Shown: piece by piece, positions 54,329 through 62,460 of the stretch | Layout: each line of letters opens with the position of its first letter | How positions within the stretch are numbered: the first letter of the stretch is position 1 | NCBI GenBank assembly: GCA_964501535.1 | Contig: CAZCSV010000006.1 | Location: 106,874-170,873, forward strand | Length of the DNA stretch: 64,000 nucleotides | Source of the DNA: FEN-1279 sp964501535 | Lineage (GTDB): Bacteria; Bacteroidota; Ignavibacteria; Tepidaquicellales; Tepidaquicellaceae | Direction: 5' to 3' | The notes under the pieces: generated by a model | The model's database searches: none | What the model saw: the letters and a program-made list of their open reading frames with translations, nothing else | Told to the model about the DNA's origin: nothing | Position numbers and translations under genes: made by a program

Positions 54329-55555
54329 TTATTTCTTTGTATACAGTTCTATAATTTTTAATATCACCTGCGTCGCTTTTTCCATTACATCCAGCGATAC
54401 ATATTCAAACTTTCCGTGAAAGTTCATCCCGCCGGCGAATATATTCGGGCAGGGAAGTCCCATATACGATAATCTCGCTCCGTCCGTACCGCCTCTTATA
54501 GGCACTACCACCGGCTCTATACCCAGTTCTTCCATTGCCTTCTTTGCCGTCTCGACTATATGAATTACCGGCTCGACTTTTTCCCTCATATTAAAATACT
54601 GGTCTTTTAAAGTAAGTTCTATTACACCTTCGCCGTATCTTTTATTTAATAAATTGACACAATCCTGAATTAATACTTTCTTCTGCTCGAATTTTTTCCT
54701 GTCATGGTCGCGAACTATATATTTAAATGATGCTGTCTCGACCGTTCCTTCAAATTTAACAATGTGGAAAAATCCATCGTAACCTTGAGTGAATTCCGGT
54801 CTCTGGTTAACGGGTAAAAGTGCATTCAATTCCATTCCGATTAATATTGCATTCAGCATTTTATCTTTTGAATATCCTGGATGAACATTACGGCCGTTGA
54901 TTTTCAGCTTTGCTTCTGCGGCGTTGAAATTTTCATATTCAAGCTCGCCAAGTCCGCTTCCGTCCATTGTATATGCAAAGTCAGCCTTGAATTTCTCAAC
55001 ATCAAATTTGTCTACACCCCTTCCGATTTCTTCGTCAGGAGTGAACCCGACTTTTATCGTTCCGTGCTTTATTTCAGGATGCTTTACGATGTATTCTATT
55101 GCTGTGATTATTTCCGTTATTCCTGCTTTATCATCGGCTCCTAAGAGTGTTGTCCCGTCCGTAGTAATCAATGTATGACCGATATGATTATTTAATTCCG
55201 GAAAAATATCGGGCGAAAGCATTAGCTTATTTCCCTTTAGCTCAATATCTTCGCCTTTGTAATTCTCAATTATTTGCGGTTTGATATTTGCACCCGACAT
55301 ATCCGGTGAAGTGTCGAAATGTGCGAGAAATCCAATTACAGGGATCTTTTTATCGGTATTGGCAGGAAGAGTTCCCGTCAGATAACAATTTTCGTCGAGC
55401 GTAACATCCTTCAATCCGAGTTTCATCAGTTCATCTTTGACATAATTTGCAAGATCGAACTGCTTTTTTGTGCTTGGGCAGGTTTCAGAGGCTTCGTCTG
55501 ACTGTGTGTCGAAGCTTATGTATTTCAGAAACCTGTCTGAAATTGTTTTTTTCAT
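54329..55555 (-). CDS. pepT: Peptidase T (tripeptide aminopeptidase, M20B)
   Basis: 408 residues, the normal PepT length. Motifs in order: LAHFDTSPDMSG, TTDGTTLLGADDKAGI, GFTPDEEIGRGVDKFD, NVHPGYSKDKMLN and PIRGGTDGARLSYMGLPCPNIFAGG. It is cytosolic (no signal) and frees the N-terminal residue from tripeptides with two zinc ions. It is the last gene of a run OPT transporter, M1 peptidase, PepT on this strand, with a 13-base gap to the M1 gene. Confidence 0.95.
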   Translation of the reverse strand: MKKTISDRFLKYISFDTQSDEASETCPSTKKQFDLANYVKDELMKLGLKDVTLDENCYLTGTLPANTDKKIPVIGFLAHFDTSPDMSGANIKPQIIENYKGEDIELKGNKLMLSPDIFPELNNHIGHTLITTDGTTLLGADDKAGITEIITAIEYIVKHPEIKHGTIKVGFTPDEEIGRGVDKFDVEKFKADFAYTMDGSGLGELEYENFNAAEAKLKINGRNVHPGYSKDKMLNAILIGMELNALLPVNQRPEFTQGYDGFFHIVKFEGTVETASFKYIVRDHDRKKFEQKKVLIQDCVNLLNKRYGEGVIELTLKDQYFNMREKVEPVIHIVETAKKAMEELGIEPVVVPIRGGTDGARLSYMGLPCPNIFAGGMNFHGKFEYVSLDVMEKATQVILKIIELYTKK

Positions 55556-55568
55556 AAATATTCCTTTA

Positions 55569-57431
55569 TTATTGATTAATTTTGTGAGTATTATTTCTGC
55601 TGTCAGTATCGGGAATGTATTTATTCCCTAATTCAATTGATTTTATTTTTTTGCCGACTTGCCTTTCGAGAGTAACTTTATTTACTCCTGTGCTCCAAAT
55701 TTTTGCAGATTCGTATATCTCAATATTTTCATTATTTTCTGTCCTGATGGTAATAAAAACCGGAATCGGATAGTTTCCTTTCTTTACCACTTCGATTTTA
55801 TAATTTCCGTTTTCGGACTTCACATCGCCTATGGCCAAATCGGGATATCCGAATTCGAAAAACCACGGCTTGAAAAACCAGTCGAGATTCTGTCCCGATA
55901 CATCTTTGAATGTATTAAAGAAATCAAAAGGTGTCGGATGCTTTCCGTTCCATCTATTAATGTATTCATAAAGACACTTTTTAAATAATTCTGTTCCGAG
56001 AATATCATTTAATATGTCGTATGCGCATGCGGATTTTTGGTATGCCGCTATTCTGTATGAGGGTGATTTCAACTGGAAAGACTGCACCATCAGCGGTACA
56101 TCGAATAATGTTCCGGAAAAATCCAAATAACTTTCCGTATATCTTTCCCTTGAATCGACATTTTCCGAATTTTTAGTCTGAAATTCGTGAGGTAAATAAA
56201 CCGCCCAGCCTTCATCCATCCAGGCATATTTTCTTTCATTTATTCCCATAAAAAACGGAAAATATGTGTGCAATATTTCGTGGCTTGTTAAGTATACATC
56301 CGATGAATATGAATCGGTTTTTGAATCGTTTACCATCATCGGGAATTCCATTCCACCGGAACCGTTGAAAACAGACATTGCAGGGTAGGGGAAGGGTATT
56401 CCCGGCATTTCTGTTGAAAAATATTTTATAGCATCTCTTGCAATCTGGCAGACCTTTTCGAATCCCTTCGATTCGGGATTGTATGTCGAATTTATTCTTA
56501 CCGTTCTGATTGAATCGACTCTCAAATCGGTAAAATCCCAGTAATAATGGTCGCTGAAACTGAATGCAAAGTCAGGAACTTTTTCCGCTTTATAATGCCA
56601 GATAATTTTATCTTTATTTAATAATATTTTTTCACCTATGTTTCCTTTACCGATAAAATTAAGAATTTTATTTTCTTCTTTTGTCCTAAATATACTTAAA
56701 TATTTTTCTGCAAATATCTCTCCGGGATTTTGCAGTTCACCCGTCGCCCAGACTATGCAGTTCGTATTATCGATTGAAATAGTTACATCATAATTCGAAA
56801 AGTCATTGTAAAATTCCACCTGTCCCGTATAATCTACCGCATCATATCCGTCAATGTCGTCATAGACCGCCATCTGTGGATACCAGTATGCAATCATATA
56901 CGTGGTCGAATCATACCTGCCCATTCTGGGAAGTCTGGCTTCGGGAAGTTGTATAGACCATTCGATATACAAATCGTGTATTTCCCCCGAATTAATTGGA
57001 TATGTTATTCTGAGATTTGTTCCTGACCTGCTTGTTTGTCTGGCAATATCTATTTCATTTCCGTCAATTCTGATTGCGTTTATCGTAACCCCACTGGAAA
57101 AACTTTCCTTGTTGTAAATCCAGTCTTTCTCGCTTTCGGGTTTATTCATATCCTGATACAATCTTAAAAAAAAGTAGCCTATAAAATTAGGACTTTCGTT
57201 GTGATATGTGATATTTTCTTTTCCTGTCAGGGTTCTCGTTGCGGTATTGAATTGTGCTTCTATTCTGTAATCCGAGTGGTTTTGCCAGTATTTTGTTCCG
57301 GGTTTACCGTCTGTCGAACGCGTTCCTTTTTCAAATGCCTTCTGAAATTCAATCGGAACATACAAATCGTTTTGCGCGTTTGCATAAAACGAAAAAATGA
57401 TTATAAATATTGAAAGAAATTTTTGTTTCAA
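55569..57431 (-). CDS. M1-family metallopeptidase (exported)
   Basis: 620 residues with a signal peptide ending YANAQ. The M1 zinc site is HEILHTYFPFFMGINERKY followed by AWMDEG, so the HExxH plus distal Glu ligands are in place; the exopeptidase-type GGMEF (NGSGGMEFPMMV) is also present. M1 enzymes remove N-terminal residues from peptides. Shorter than the classical four-domain PepN (about 870), as is common for Bacteroidota members lacking the C-terminal helical domain. With the OPT gene upstream and pepT downstream it forms a peptide degradation and uptake unit. Confidence 0.9.
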   Translation of the reverse strand: MKQKFLSIFIIIFSFYANAQNDLYVPIEFQKAFEKGTRSTDGKPGTKYWQNHSDYRIEAQFNTATRTLTGKENITYHNESPNFIGYFFLRLYQDMNKPESEKDWIYNKESFSSGVTINAIRIDGNEIDIARQTSRSGTNLRITYPINSGEIHDLYIEWSIQLPEARLPRMGRYDSTTYMIAYWYPQMAVYDDIDGYDAVDYTGQVEFYNDFSNYDVTISIDNTNCIVWATGELQNPGEIFAEKYLSIFRTKEENKILNFIGKGNIGEKILLNKDKIIWHYKAEKVPDFAFSFSDHYYWDFTDLRVDSIRTVRINSTYNPESKGFEKVCQIARDAIKYFSTEMPGIPFPYPAMSVFNGSGGMEFPMMVNDSKTDSYSSDVYLTSHEILHTYFPFFMGINERKYAWMDEGWAVYLPHEFQTKNSENVDSRERYTESYLDFSGTLFDVPLMVQSFQLKSPSYRIAAYQKSACAYDILNDILGTELFKKCLYEYINRWNGKHPTPFDFFNTFKDVSGQNLDWFFKPWFFEFGYPDLAIGDVKSENGNYKIEVVKKGNYPIPVFITIRTENNENIEIYESAKIWSTGVNKVTLERQVGKKIKSIELGNKYIPDTDSRNNTHKINQ

Positions 57432-57447
57432 GATATTATTTTTTATT

Positions 57448-57483
57448 ATCTGAAACCATCAGGAATAACTGATGGTTTCAGAT
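57448..57483. other. Hairpin between OPT and M1 genes
   Basis: ctgaaaccatcag (57450-57462) pairs exactly with ctgatggtttcag (57469-57481). In the direction of transcription (minus strand) the following bases are A-rich, not a U-run, so it may be an RNA-stabilising or partial terminator structure. Confidence 0.55.
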
Positions 57484-57491
57484 TTATTTTA

Positions 57492-59474
57492 TTATTCATT
57501 GGATTTTGCTCTCATTGAATCCCAAATCATATAACCTGCAATTACCAGGAACATAACAAGAGCTATTGTCTCTGCGGGGTGAGAACTGAACCATTCTTCA
57601 TTTACGAAATTGATATTGAAATATCTCAGTACCGCGCTCAATACACCCATTAAAGCTCCGCCCGCTATAAATCCTGAAGCTATCAACGTTCCTCTTTCCC
57701 TTCTGGCATTGTTTACTTTTTCGTCTTTGCTTCTTGTGGAAACAAAATGTGAAATTATTCCGCCGGCTAATATTGGCGTATTTAACTCGAGAGGAATAAA
57801 CATACCAAGTGAAAATGCCAAAGCCGGAACACCAATCATGGTCAGTATTAACGATAAAAATGCACCTGCGAGATATAACATCCAGGGAGCCGGCTGACCG
57901 GACATCATAGGTCCGATTACCGCTGCCATGGCGTTTGCCTGAGGAGCTATCATGGCATTCGGTCCTACAAAGCCGTATGTTTTATTTAGAATAATTATTA
58001 CAAAACCTACGGTTGCCGCGGAAACCAGCGTTCCCAGAAATTTCCACGTTTGCTGCTTGTATGGTGATGAACCCAGCCAGTAACCGATTTTCAAATCTGT
58101 TATAAATCCTCCCGCCATGGAAAGTGCCGTGCAAACCACACCGCCTATAACCAGAGCGGATATCATACCCGCTGTTCCCGATAAACCTACCGATACCATC
58201 ACTACTGATGTCAATATCAGCGTCATCAGGGTCATTCCCGAAACAGGATTCGTTCCTACTATTGCAATAGCATTTGCCGCAACAGTAGTGAACAGGAATG
58301 CAATTATAATAACAATCAACAAGGCTATTATCGCAAAACCCATGTCATTTACCACACCGAATGCAAAGAATGCAAATATTAAAACTGCCGCTATTAATAT
58401 TCCTCCGACTATAAAGCCCATGGGTAAATCCCTTTGTGTTCTTGCCACACCTTCCGCACTTTTATGCTTTCCGAATATTTCCTTGACGGCTAGTCCGAAT
58501 GCACTCTTAATAATTTTTGATGAACGGATAATTCCTATTACACCCGCCATTGCTATTCCGCCGATGCCTATGGGTCTGACATATGCTCTGAATATCTCTT
58601 CCGCAGACATTGCAGTAATTGTTTTAGTTATTCCTGCTCCGAGGGGTGCTGTAAGTGCCGGAGCAAAATTATTTAAGATAGGAATAACAACATACCAGCC
58701 GACAAAAGAACCTGCACAAATTATTGCGGCATATTTCAGTCCTACAATATATCCGAGTCCCAGTACTGCCGAGCCGACATTCAATCTGAAAATTATTTTT
58801 GCCTTATCAGCAAGCACTTCACCGATTCCGATTACTCTGGTTGTGAATACCTCACTCCACAAACCGAATGTCGCAATTATGAAATCATAAATTCCTCCGA
58901 TAAGACCGCTGATTAAAAGCAACTTTGCCTGGTCTCCGCCTTTTTCTCCGGAAACCAATACCTCTGTTGTCGCGGTCGCTTCCGGGAATGGATATTTCCC
59001 GTGCATTTCCGCGACGAAATATTTTCTGAAAGGAATAAGAAACAATATTCCCAGAATACCGCCGAATAATGATGACAGGAATACCTGATAAAACTCCGCT
59101 TCCAGATTTAAAATATACAATGCAGGTAGTGTGAATATTGCACCTGCTACTATCACTCCCGAACTCGCACCGATGGACTGTATAATGACGTTTTCACCTA
59201 ATGCGTTCTTTCTTTTGGTTATAAACGATAAACCGACGGCTATTATTGCTATTGGTATAGCTGCTTCGAATACCTGACCAATTTTCAAACCGAGATATGC
59301 TGCTGCAGCCGAGAATATTACAGCCATCAATAATCCCCAAAATAATGACCATGGTGTTACTTCGGGATAAATTTTATCCGGAGACATTATCGGTAAATAT
59401 GTCTCACCGTCTTTCAGCTCCTTGTAAGCGTTTTCCGGTAAACCTTTAATGACTTCGTTGTTGTTTTCGGTCAT
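57492..59474 (-). CDS. OPT family oligopeptide transporter (second copy)
   Basis: 660 residues, polytopic. OPT motifs: AAAAYLGLKIGQVFEAAIP, QSIGASSGVIVAGAIFTLPAL, FPEATATTEVLVSGEKGG, GTNPVSGMTLMTLIL and LGMFIPLELNTPILAGG. Different enough from the copy at 1515-3569 to be a distinct subfamily rather than a recent duplicate. It should import small peptides with protons. It heads the unit with the M1 peptidase and PepT; transcription runs leftward. Confidence 0.9.
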   Translation of the reverse strand: MTENNNEVIKGLPENAYKELKDGETYLPIMSPDKIYPEVTPWSLFWGLLMAVIFSAAAAYLGLKIGQVFEAAIPIAIIAVGLSFITKRKNALGENVIIQSIGASSGVIVAGAIFTLPALYILNLEAEFYQVFLSSLFGGILGILFLIPFRKYFVAEMHGKYPFPEATATTEVLVSGEKGGDQAKLLLISGLIGGIYDFIIATFGLWSEVFTTRVIGIGEVLADKAKIIFRLNVGSAVLGLGYIVGLKYAAIICAGSFVGWYVVIPILNNFAPALTAPLGAGITKTITAMSAEEIFRAYVRPIGIGGIAMAGVIGIIRSSKIIKSAFGLAVKEIFGKHKSAEGVARTQRDLPMGFIVGGILIAAVLIFAFFAFGVVNDMGFAIIALLIVIIIAFLFTTVAANAIAIVGTNPVSGMTLMTLILTSVVMVSVGLSGTAGMISALVIGGVVCTALSMAGGFITDLKIGYWLGSSPYKQQTWKFLGTLVSAATVGFVIIILNKTYGFVGPNAMIAPQANAMAAVIGPMMSGQPAPWMLYLAGAFLSLILTMIGVPALAFSLGMFIPLELNTPILAGGIISHFVSTRSKDEKVNNARRERGTLIASGFIAGGALMGVLSAVLRYFNINFVNEEWFSSHPAETIALVMFLVIAGYMIWDSMRAKSNE

Positions 59475-59538
59475 AGATTTCTCCTTGATGTTTTTTTGAA
59501 ATTAAATTTATATTTACTTGATTTGTTAAATCAACTTT

Positions 59539-60663
59539 TTAAATTTTTGACACTAAAACTTTTACTATTCTCTTTGCTGTTTTTCCGTCCCAGTGCACCG
59601 GTATCTTTCCTTTTTTGTATCTTCCCGATTCAATCTTTTTTATTTCAGAATTAATTTTCTCTTCGTTCAATCCGCATAATATATTCGTTCCTTCAGAAAT
59701 TGTAACGGGTCTTTCCGTATTTTCCCTTAAGGTCAGACATGGAATTTTCAGAAACGTCGTTTCCTCCTGCAATCCCCCTGAATCCGTCAGTACATATTTG
59801 GCATTTTTTATAAGTTCGAGGAAATCGAGATATCCGAACGGCTCTGTAATAATAAGGTTTTTTATTCCGTCGAATTTCTTACTCAGCTTTAACCTCTTTA
59901 TCATTTTTGAAGTCCGGGGATGCATTGAAAAAACTATATCTGTTGCATCGTTAATACTGTTAATATTTTTCAGAATCCTGTAAATTTTCTCAAGACTATT
60001 TTTATTGTCCACATTCGAAGGCCTGTGCAGAGTAACCAGGGCATATGATTTTTTCGATAAACATAATTCCTTTAATACATTCGATTCACAGGATTTTTTT
60101 AAATAATAAATAAGAGAATCTATCATCGTATTACCGGCAAAAAATATTTTTTTTCTGTCAAATCCGCTTTTAATCAGATTTTCGTATCCGCTTTTTTCTG
60201 TGATGAATAAATATTCTGCAATATTGTCTGTCAGAATCCTGTTAATTTCTTCCGGCATTTTTCTGTCGTGACTTCTCAATCCGGATTCTATATGAGCGAG
60301 CGGAATCGAATTCCCGTCTTTCTTGTAAATCTTCGCACAGACCAACCCTGCCGCAACCGTTGAATTCACATCCCCGTATACAATTACCAAATCCGGTTTT
60401 TCCTTTACTAAAACCTTTTCCAGCTTAATCATTATCGATGCTGTCTGCTCGGCGTGTGATTTCGAACCGACCCCGAGATAAATATCAGGTTTGGGTAATT
60501 CAAGCTCTTTGAAAAAGATATCGGATAATATTTTGTCGTAATGCTGACCAGTGTGTATTATTTTGTGGATTATTTTTGATTTGTAATTAAGTAATTCTTT
60601 GTGAACTGGAGCCATTTTCATGAAATTCGGCCTAGCTCCGACAATGGATATGAATTTTCTCAA
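59539..60663 (-). CDS. wecB: UDP-N-acetylglucosamine 2-epimerase (non-hydrolysing)
   Basis: 374 residues. Conserved stretches: SIVGARPNFMKMAPVHKEL, HTGQHYDKILSDIFF, VYGDVNSTVAAGLV, HIESGLRSHDRKMPEEINR and LTDSGGLQEETTFLKIPCLTLRENTERP. It interconverts UDP-GlcNAc and UDP-ManNAc in the cytoplasm, feeding surface polysaccharide or O-antigen synthesis. No ManNAc dehydrogenase or glycosyltransferase is next to it in the window, so its polysaccharide pathway is elsewhere. Confidence 0.93.
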   Translation of the reverse strand: MRKFISIVGARPNFMKMAPVHKELLNYKSKIIHKIIHTGQHYDKILSDIFFKELELPKPDIYLGVGSKSHAEQTASIMIKLEKVLVKEKPDLVIVYGDVNSTVAAGLVCAKIYKKDGNSIPLAHIESGLRSHDRKMPEEINRILTDNIAEYLFITEKSGYENLIKSGFDRKKIFFAGNTMIDSLIYYLKKSCESNVLKELCLSKKSYALVTLHRPSNVDNKNSLEKIYRILKNINSINDATDIVFSMHPRTSKMIKRLKLSKKFDGIKNLIITEPFGYLDFLELIKNAKYVLTDSGGLQEETTFLKIPCLTLRENTERPVTISEGTNILCGLNEEKINSEIKKIESGRYKKGKIPVHWDGKTAKRIVKVLVSKI

Positions 60664-60839
60664 TACTTAATAATTTTTTCATAATTTAAGTAAAAATTAA
60701 TTTAGTTTATATGAAAAATTAACTCTTATCTCCATTAATTGATTAAAACTTATAAATAAAAAATAATTAAACTGCTCAACGAATAAATGAACAATTTGAT
60801 ATTTATAATTTTAACATTTAACACTGATTATTAACTGTC

Positions 60840-60868
60840 TTGAAACTTTTTCCTATATTTAGTAAATT
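60840..60868 (+). promoter_or_regulatory. Candidate promoter for tRNA-Glu
   Basis: TTGAAA at 60840-60845 and TAAATT at 60863-60868 with a 17-base spacer, placing the start about 8 bases before the tRNA. Confidence 0.45.
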
Positions 60869-60883
60869 AATAATTCTATTTTT

Positions 60884-60958
60884 GCGCCCATCGTCTAATC
60901 GGTTAGGACATCACCCTTTCACGGTGAAGATTTGCGGGTTCGAATCCCGCTGGGCGTG
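60884..60958 (+). tRNA. tRNA-Glu (anticodon TTC)
   Basis: 75-base cloverleaf. Acceptor gcgccca pairs with tgggcgt (one G-T at the end). The D arm contains GGTTAGGAC. The anticodon stem tcacc/ggtga closes the loop ctttcac with TTC at 60918-60920. The T arm is gcgggttcgaatcccgc. The terminal CCA is not fully encoded. Confidence 0.95.
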
Positions 60959-60964
60959 CAATTT

Positions 60965-60994
60965 AACCCTGCATTCTTAATGCTGGGTTTTTTT
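60965..60994 (+). terminator. Terminator after tRNA-Glu
   Basis: aaccctgcatt pairs with aatgctgggtt with a small internal mismatch, followed by a run of T. Confidence 0.75.
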
Positions 60995-61020
60995 GTTTAA
61001 AATTATATGTTAAATCAGAA

Positions 61021-61071
61021 AGGACACCTTTCTCAGTGAAGATTATCCCGACGTCGGGATTGGGCGTGCCA
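61021..61071 (+). pseudogene. Degenerate tRNA-Glu 3' fragment
   Basis: Aligned with the functional tRNA: AGGACA, CCTTTC, GTGAAGATT and TGGGCGTGC are shared in order, but the T arm is replaced by the 16-base palindrome ATCCCGACGTCGGGAT (61045-61060). It ends in an encoded CCA. It cannot fold as a tRNA. It may be an integration/excision scar or a decayed tandem copy. Confidence 0.65.
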
Positions 61072-61131
61072 CGCTAACACCCTGAAAATATTAACGTTTA
61101 CAGTGCTTTTTGTTTAGTATCAATTTGAGCC

Positions 61132-61164
61132 GTTAGCAGTTTGTTAGCAGTTTGTTAGCAGTTT
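61132..61164 (+). repeat. Three tandem copies of an 11-bp repeat
   Basis: GTTAGCAGTTT three times in a row without mismatch, between the tRNA fragment and the desaturase gene. No matching repeats were noticed elsewhere. Confidence 0.8.
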
Positions 61165-61232
61165 TGTCAGTAAATTTACTCACAAATATTTTATAATAAT
61201 AAAATTTTATTCTGATATTCCTGCATATATTC

Positions 61233-61280
61233 ATTTCTAATCCTTTCGGATTAGTTCTTTTTCCATCCATTTGTACGATT
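61233..61280 (+). repeat. Hairpin repeat upstream of the desaturase gene, copy 1
   Basis: Core hairpin CTAATCC-TTTC-GGATTAG, followed by T-rich sequence. The ~48-base block matches 62074-62122 at most positions. Confidence 0.65.
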
Positions 61281-61312
61281 GCTTTTCCGTGCAATCACAC
61301 ATATCTTGACAT

Positions 61313-62065
61313 ATGATAATTTTAATCTTTTTTATATCGCACTGGTATTTATCTTTATTTTCGCAATCGTTTTTACAGCATAGGTATGCTTCGCACCGGA
61401 GTTTTTCTATGAATAAATTCTGGGAGCGATTTTTTTATATCTTTGCCTATATCACGCAAGGCTCATCTTATATGAGTGCCCGCGCATACGGAATAATGCA
61501 CAGGATGCATCACGCATATGCAGATACGGAAAAAGATCCCCATTCCCCGTTATATTTTTCAAATGTTTTTGCTTTAATGTGGCATACAAAGAAAGTATAT
61601 GCAGATATTATGGATAAGAGGGTTGAACCTGAAATCAGATTTACAAAAAATCTTCCCGACTGGCCTGCAATGGATAAATGGGGCCAGTCAATTCCAAACA
61701 GGATTTTGTTTGCCTGTCTGTATACGGGTTTTTACATACTGTTTGCACATCACTGGTGGATGTTTGCATTGATTCCTGTTCATATTTTAATGGGACCGGT
61801 TCACGGCTCTATTATTAACTGGTTTGCACATAAATACGGAAGGGTAAGCTATAAAATGAATAATACGTCAAGAAATTTTATTCCGATTGATGTATTAATG
61901 CTCGGAGAAAATTATCACAACAATCATCATAAATATCCGTCGAATGCAAATTTCGGAGTTAAATGGTATGAAGTTGACCCGTTATATTTGATAATGCGTT
62001 TTTTAGAAATCTTTAAGATTATAAGAATACGCAATAAAGGTAAGTATAAAGAAAGTGAATTTTAG
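61313..62065 (+). CDS. Acyl-lipid/acyl-CoA fatty acid desaturase
   Basis: 250 residues. Three His boxes of membrane desaturases: HRYASH, HRMHH and HNNHH (in GENYHNNHHKYP), the di-iron ligands. Hydrophobic stretches at the N-terminus (IILIFFISHWYLSLF) and around 130-165 are the membrane parts. It would introduce a cis double bond (likely delta-9) into membrane fatty acids, using O2, so the host has at least some oxygen exposure. Shorter than eukaryotic-type desaturases but normal for Bacteroidota. It lies between two copies of a hairpin repeat. Confidence 0.9.
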   Translation: MIILIFFISHWYLSLFSQSFLQHRYASHRSFSMNKFWERFFYIFAYITQGSSYMSARAYGIMHRMHHAYADTEKDPHSPLYFSNVFALMWHTKKVYADIMDKRVEPEIRFTKNLPDWPAMDKWGQSIPNRILFACLYTGFYILFAHHWWMFALIPVHILMGPVHGSIINWFAHKYGRVSYKMNNTSRNFIPIDVLMLGENYHNNHHKYPSNANFGVKWYEVDPLYLIMRFLEIFKIIRIRNKGKYKESEF

Positions 62066-62073
62066 TTTAGTAT

Positions 62074-62122
62074 ATTTCTAATTCTTTCGGGTTAGTCCTT
62101 TTTTCATCCTGTTGCACTATTT
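62074..62122 (+). repeat. Hairpin repeat downstream of the desaturase gene, copy 2
   Basis: CTAATTC-TTTC-GGGTTAG with a T-rich tail, starting 9 bases after the desaturase stop. It probably also acts as its terminator. It is the partner of 61233-61280. Confidence 0.65.
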
Positions 62123-62460
62123 ATTTAATAGATTCACTTGTATATCTTTATAAAAAACGAAAAATCGGAGAAAGTATACGGTATAATGAATAAGCAAATT
62201 TTATATTTATTATTCCGGATAACATCGAAAATAGAAAATTTAAAAATAATAAATAAAAAAATTATTGGAGGTATTATGGATTCACCACCAGGCAAATAAA
62301 AGGATTGGAAATAAAAATTGATTATTGTTAACTTTGATAAATAAAACATTGATGACTTTTGTCTTAATTAAATAAATTTCTTTATAAATCCTAATAAAGC
62401 TAAGATAAACGATATTATAAATAATTTAGTATTACTTTATTATAAATTAAAAATATTTCA
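62123..62460. other. Intergenic region with a seven-codon mini-ORF
   Basis: 338 AT-rich bases between the desaturase repeat and the last T9SS gene. The one standout is a strong ribosome site (attggaggt) followed by ATG and a seven-codon frame, listed separately. No RNA gene was recognised. Confidence 0.4.
62276..62299 (+). CDS. Possible leader peptide MDSPPGK
   Basis: ATG GAT TCA CCA CCA GGC AAA TAA sits 4 bases after GGAGG, the best ribosome site in the region, where nothing else is translated. PPG is a classic ribosome-pausing motif relieved by EF-P. It lies 161 bases before the T9SS gene. It may be an upstream regulatory ORF or chance; too short for any homology claim. Confidence 0.3.
   Translation: MDSPPGK

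Noticed and set aside
58117..58890. 257-codon open frame antisense to the second OPT gene
   Set aside because: Low-complexity translation rich in Ile, Pro, Ala and Thr; it is the complement of a clear OPT gene with intact motifs.
61306..61321. TTGACA just before the desaturase start as a promoter
   Set aside because: It overlaps the start codon region and has no -10 at suitable distance upstream of the gene.
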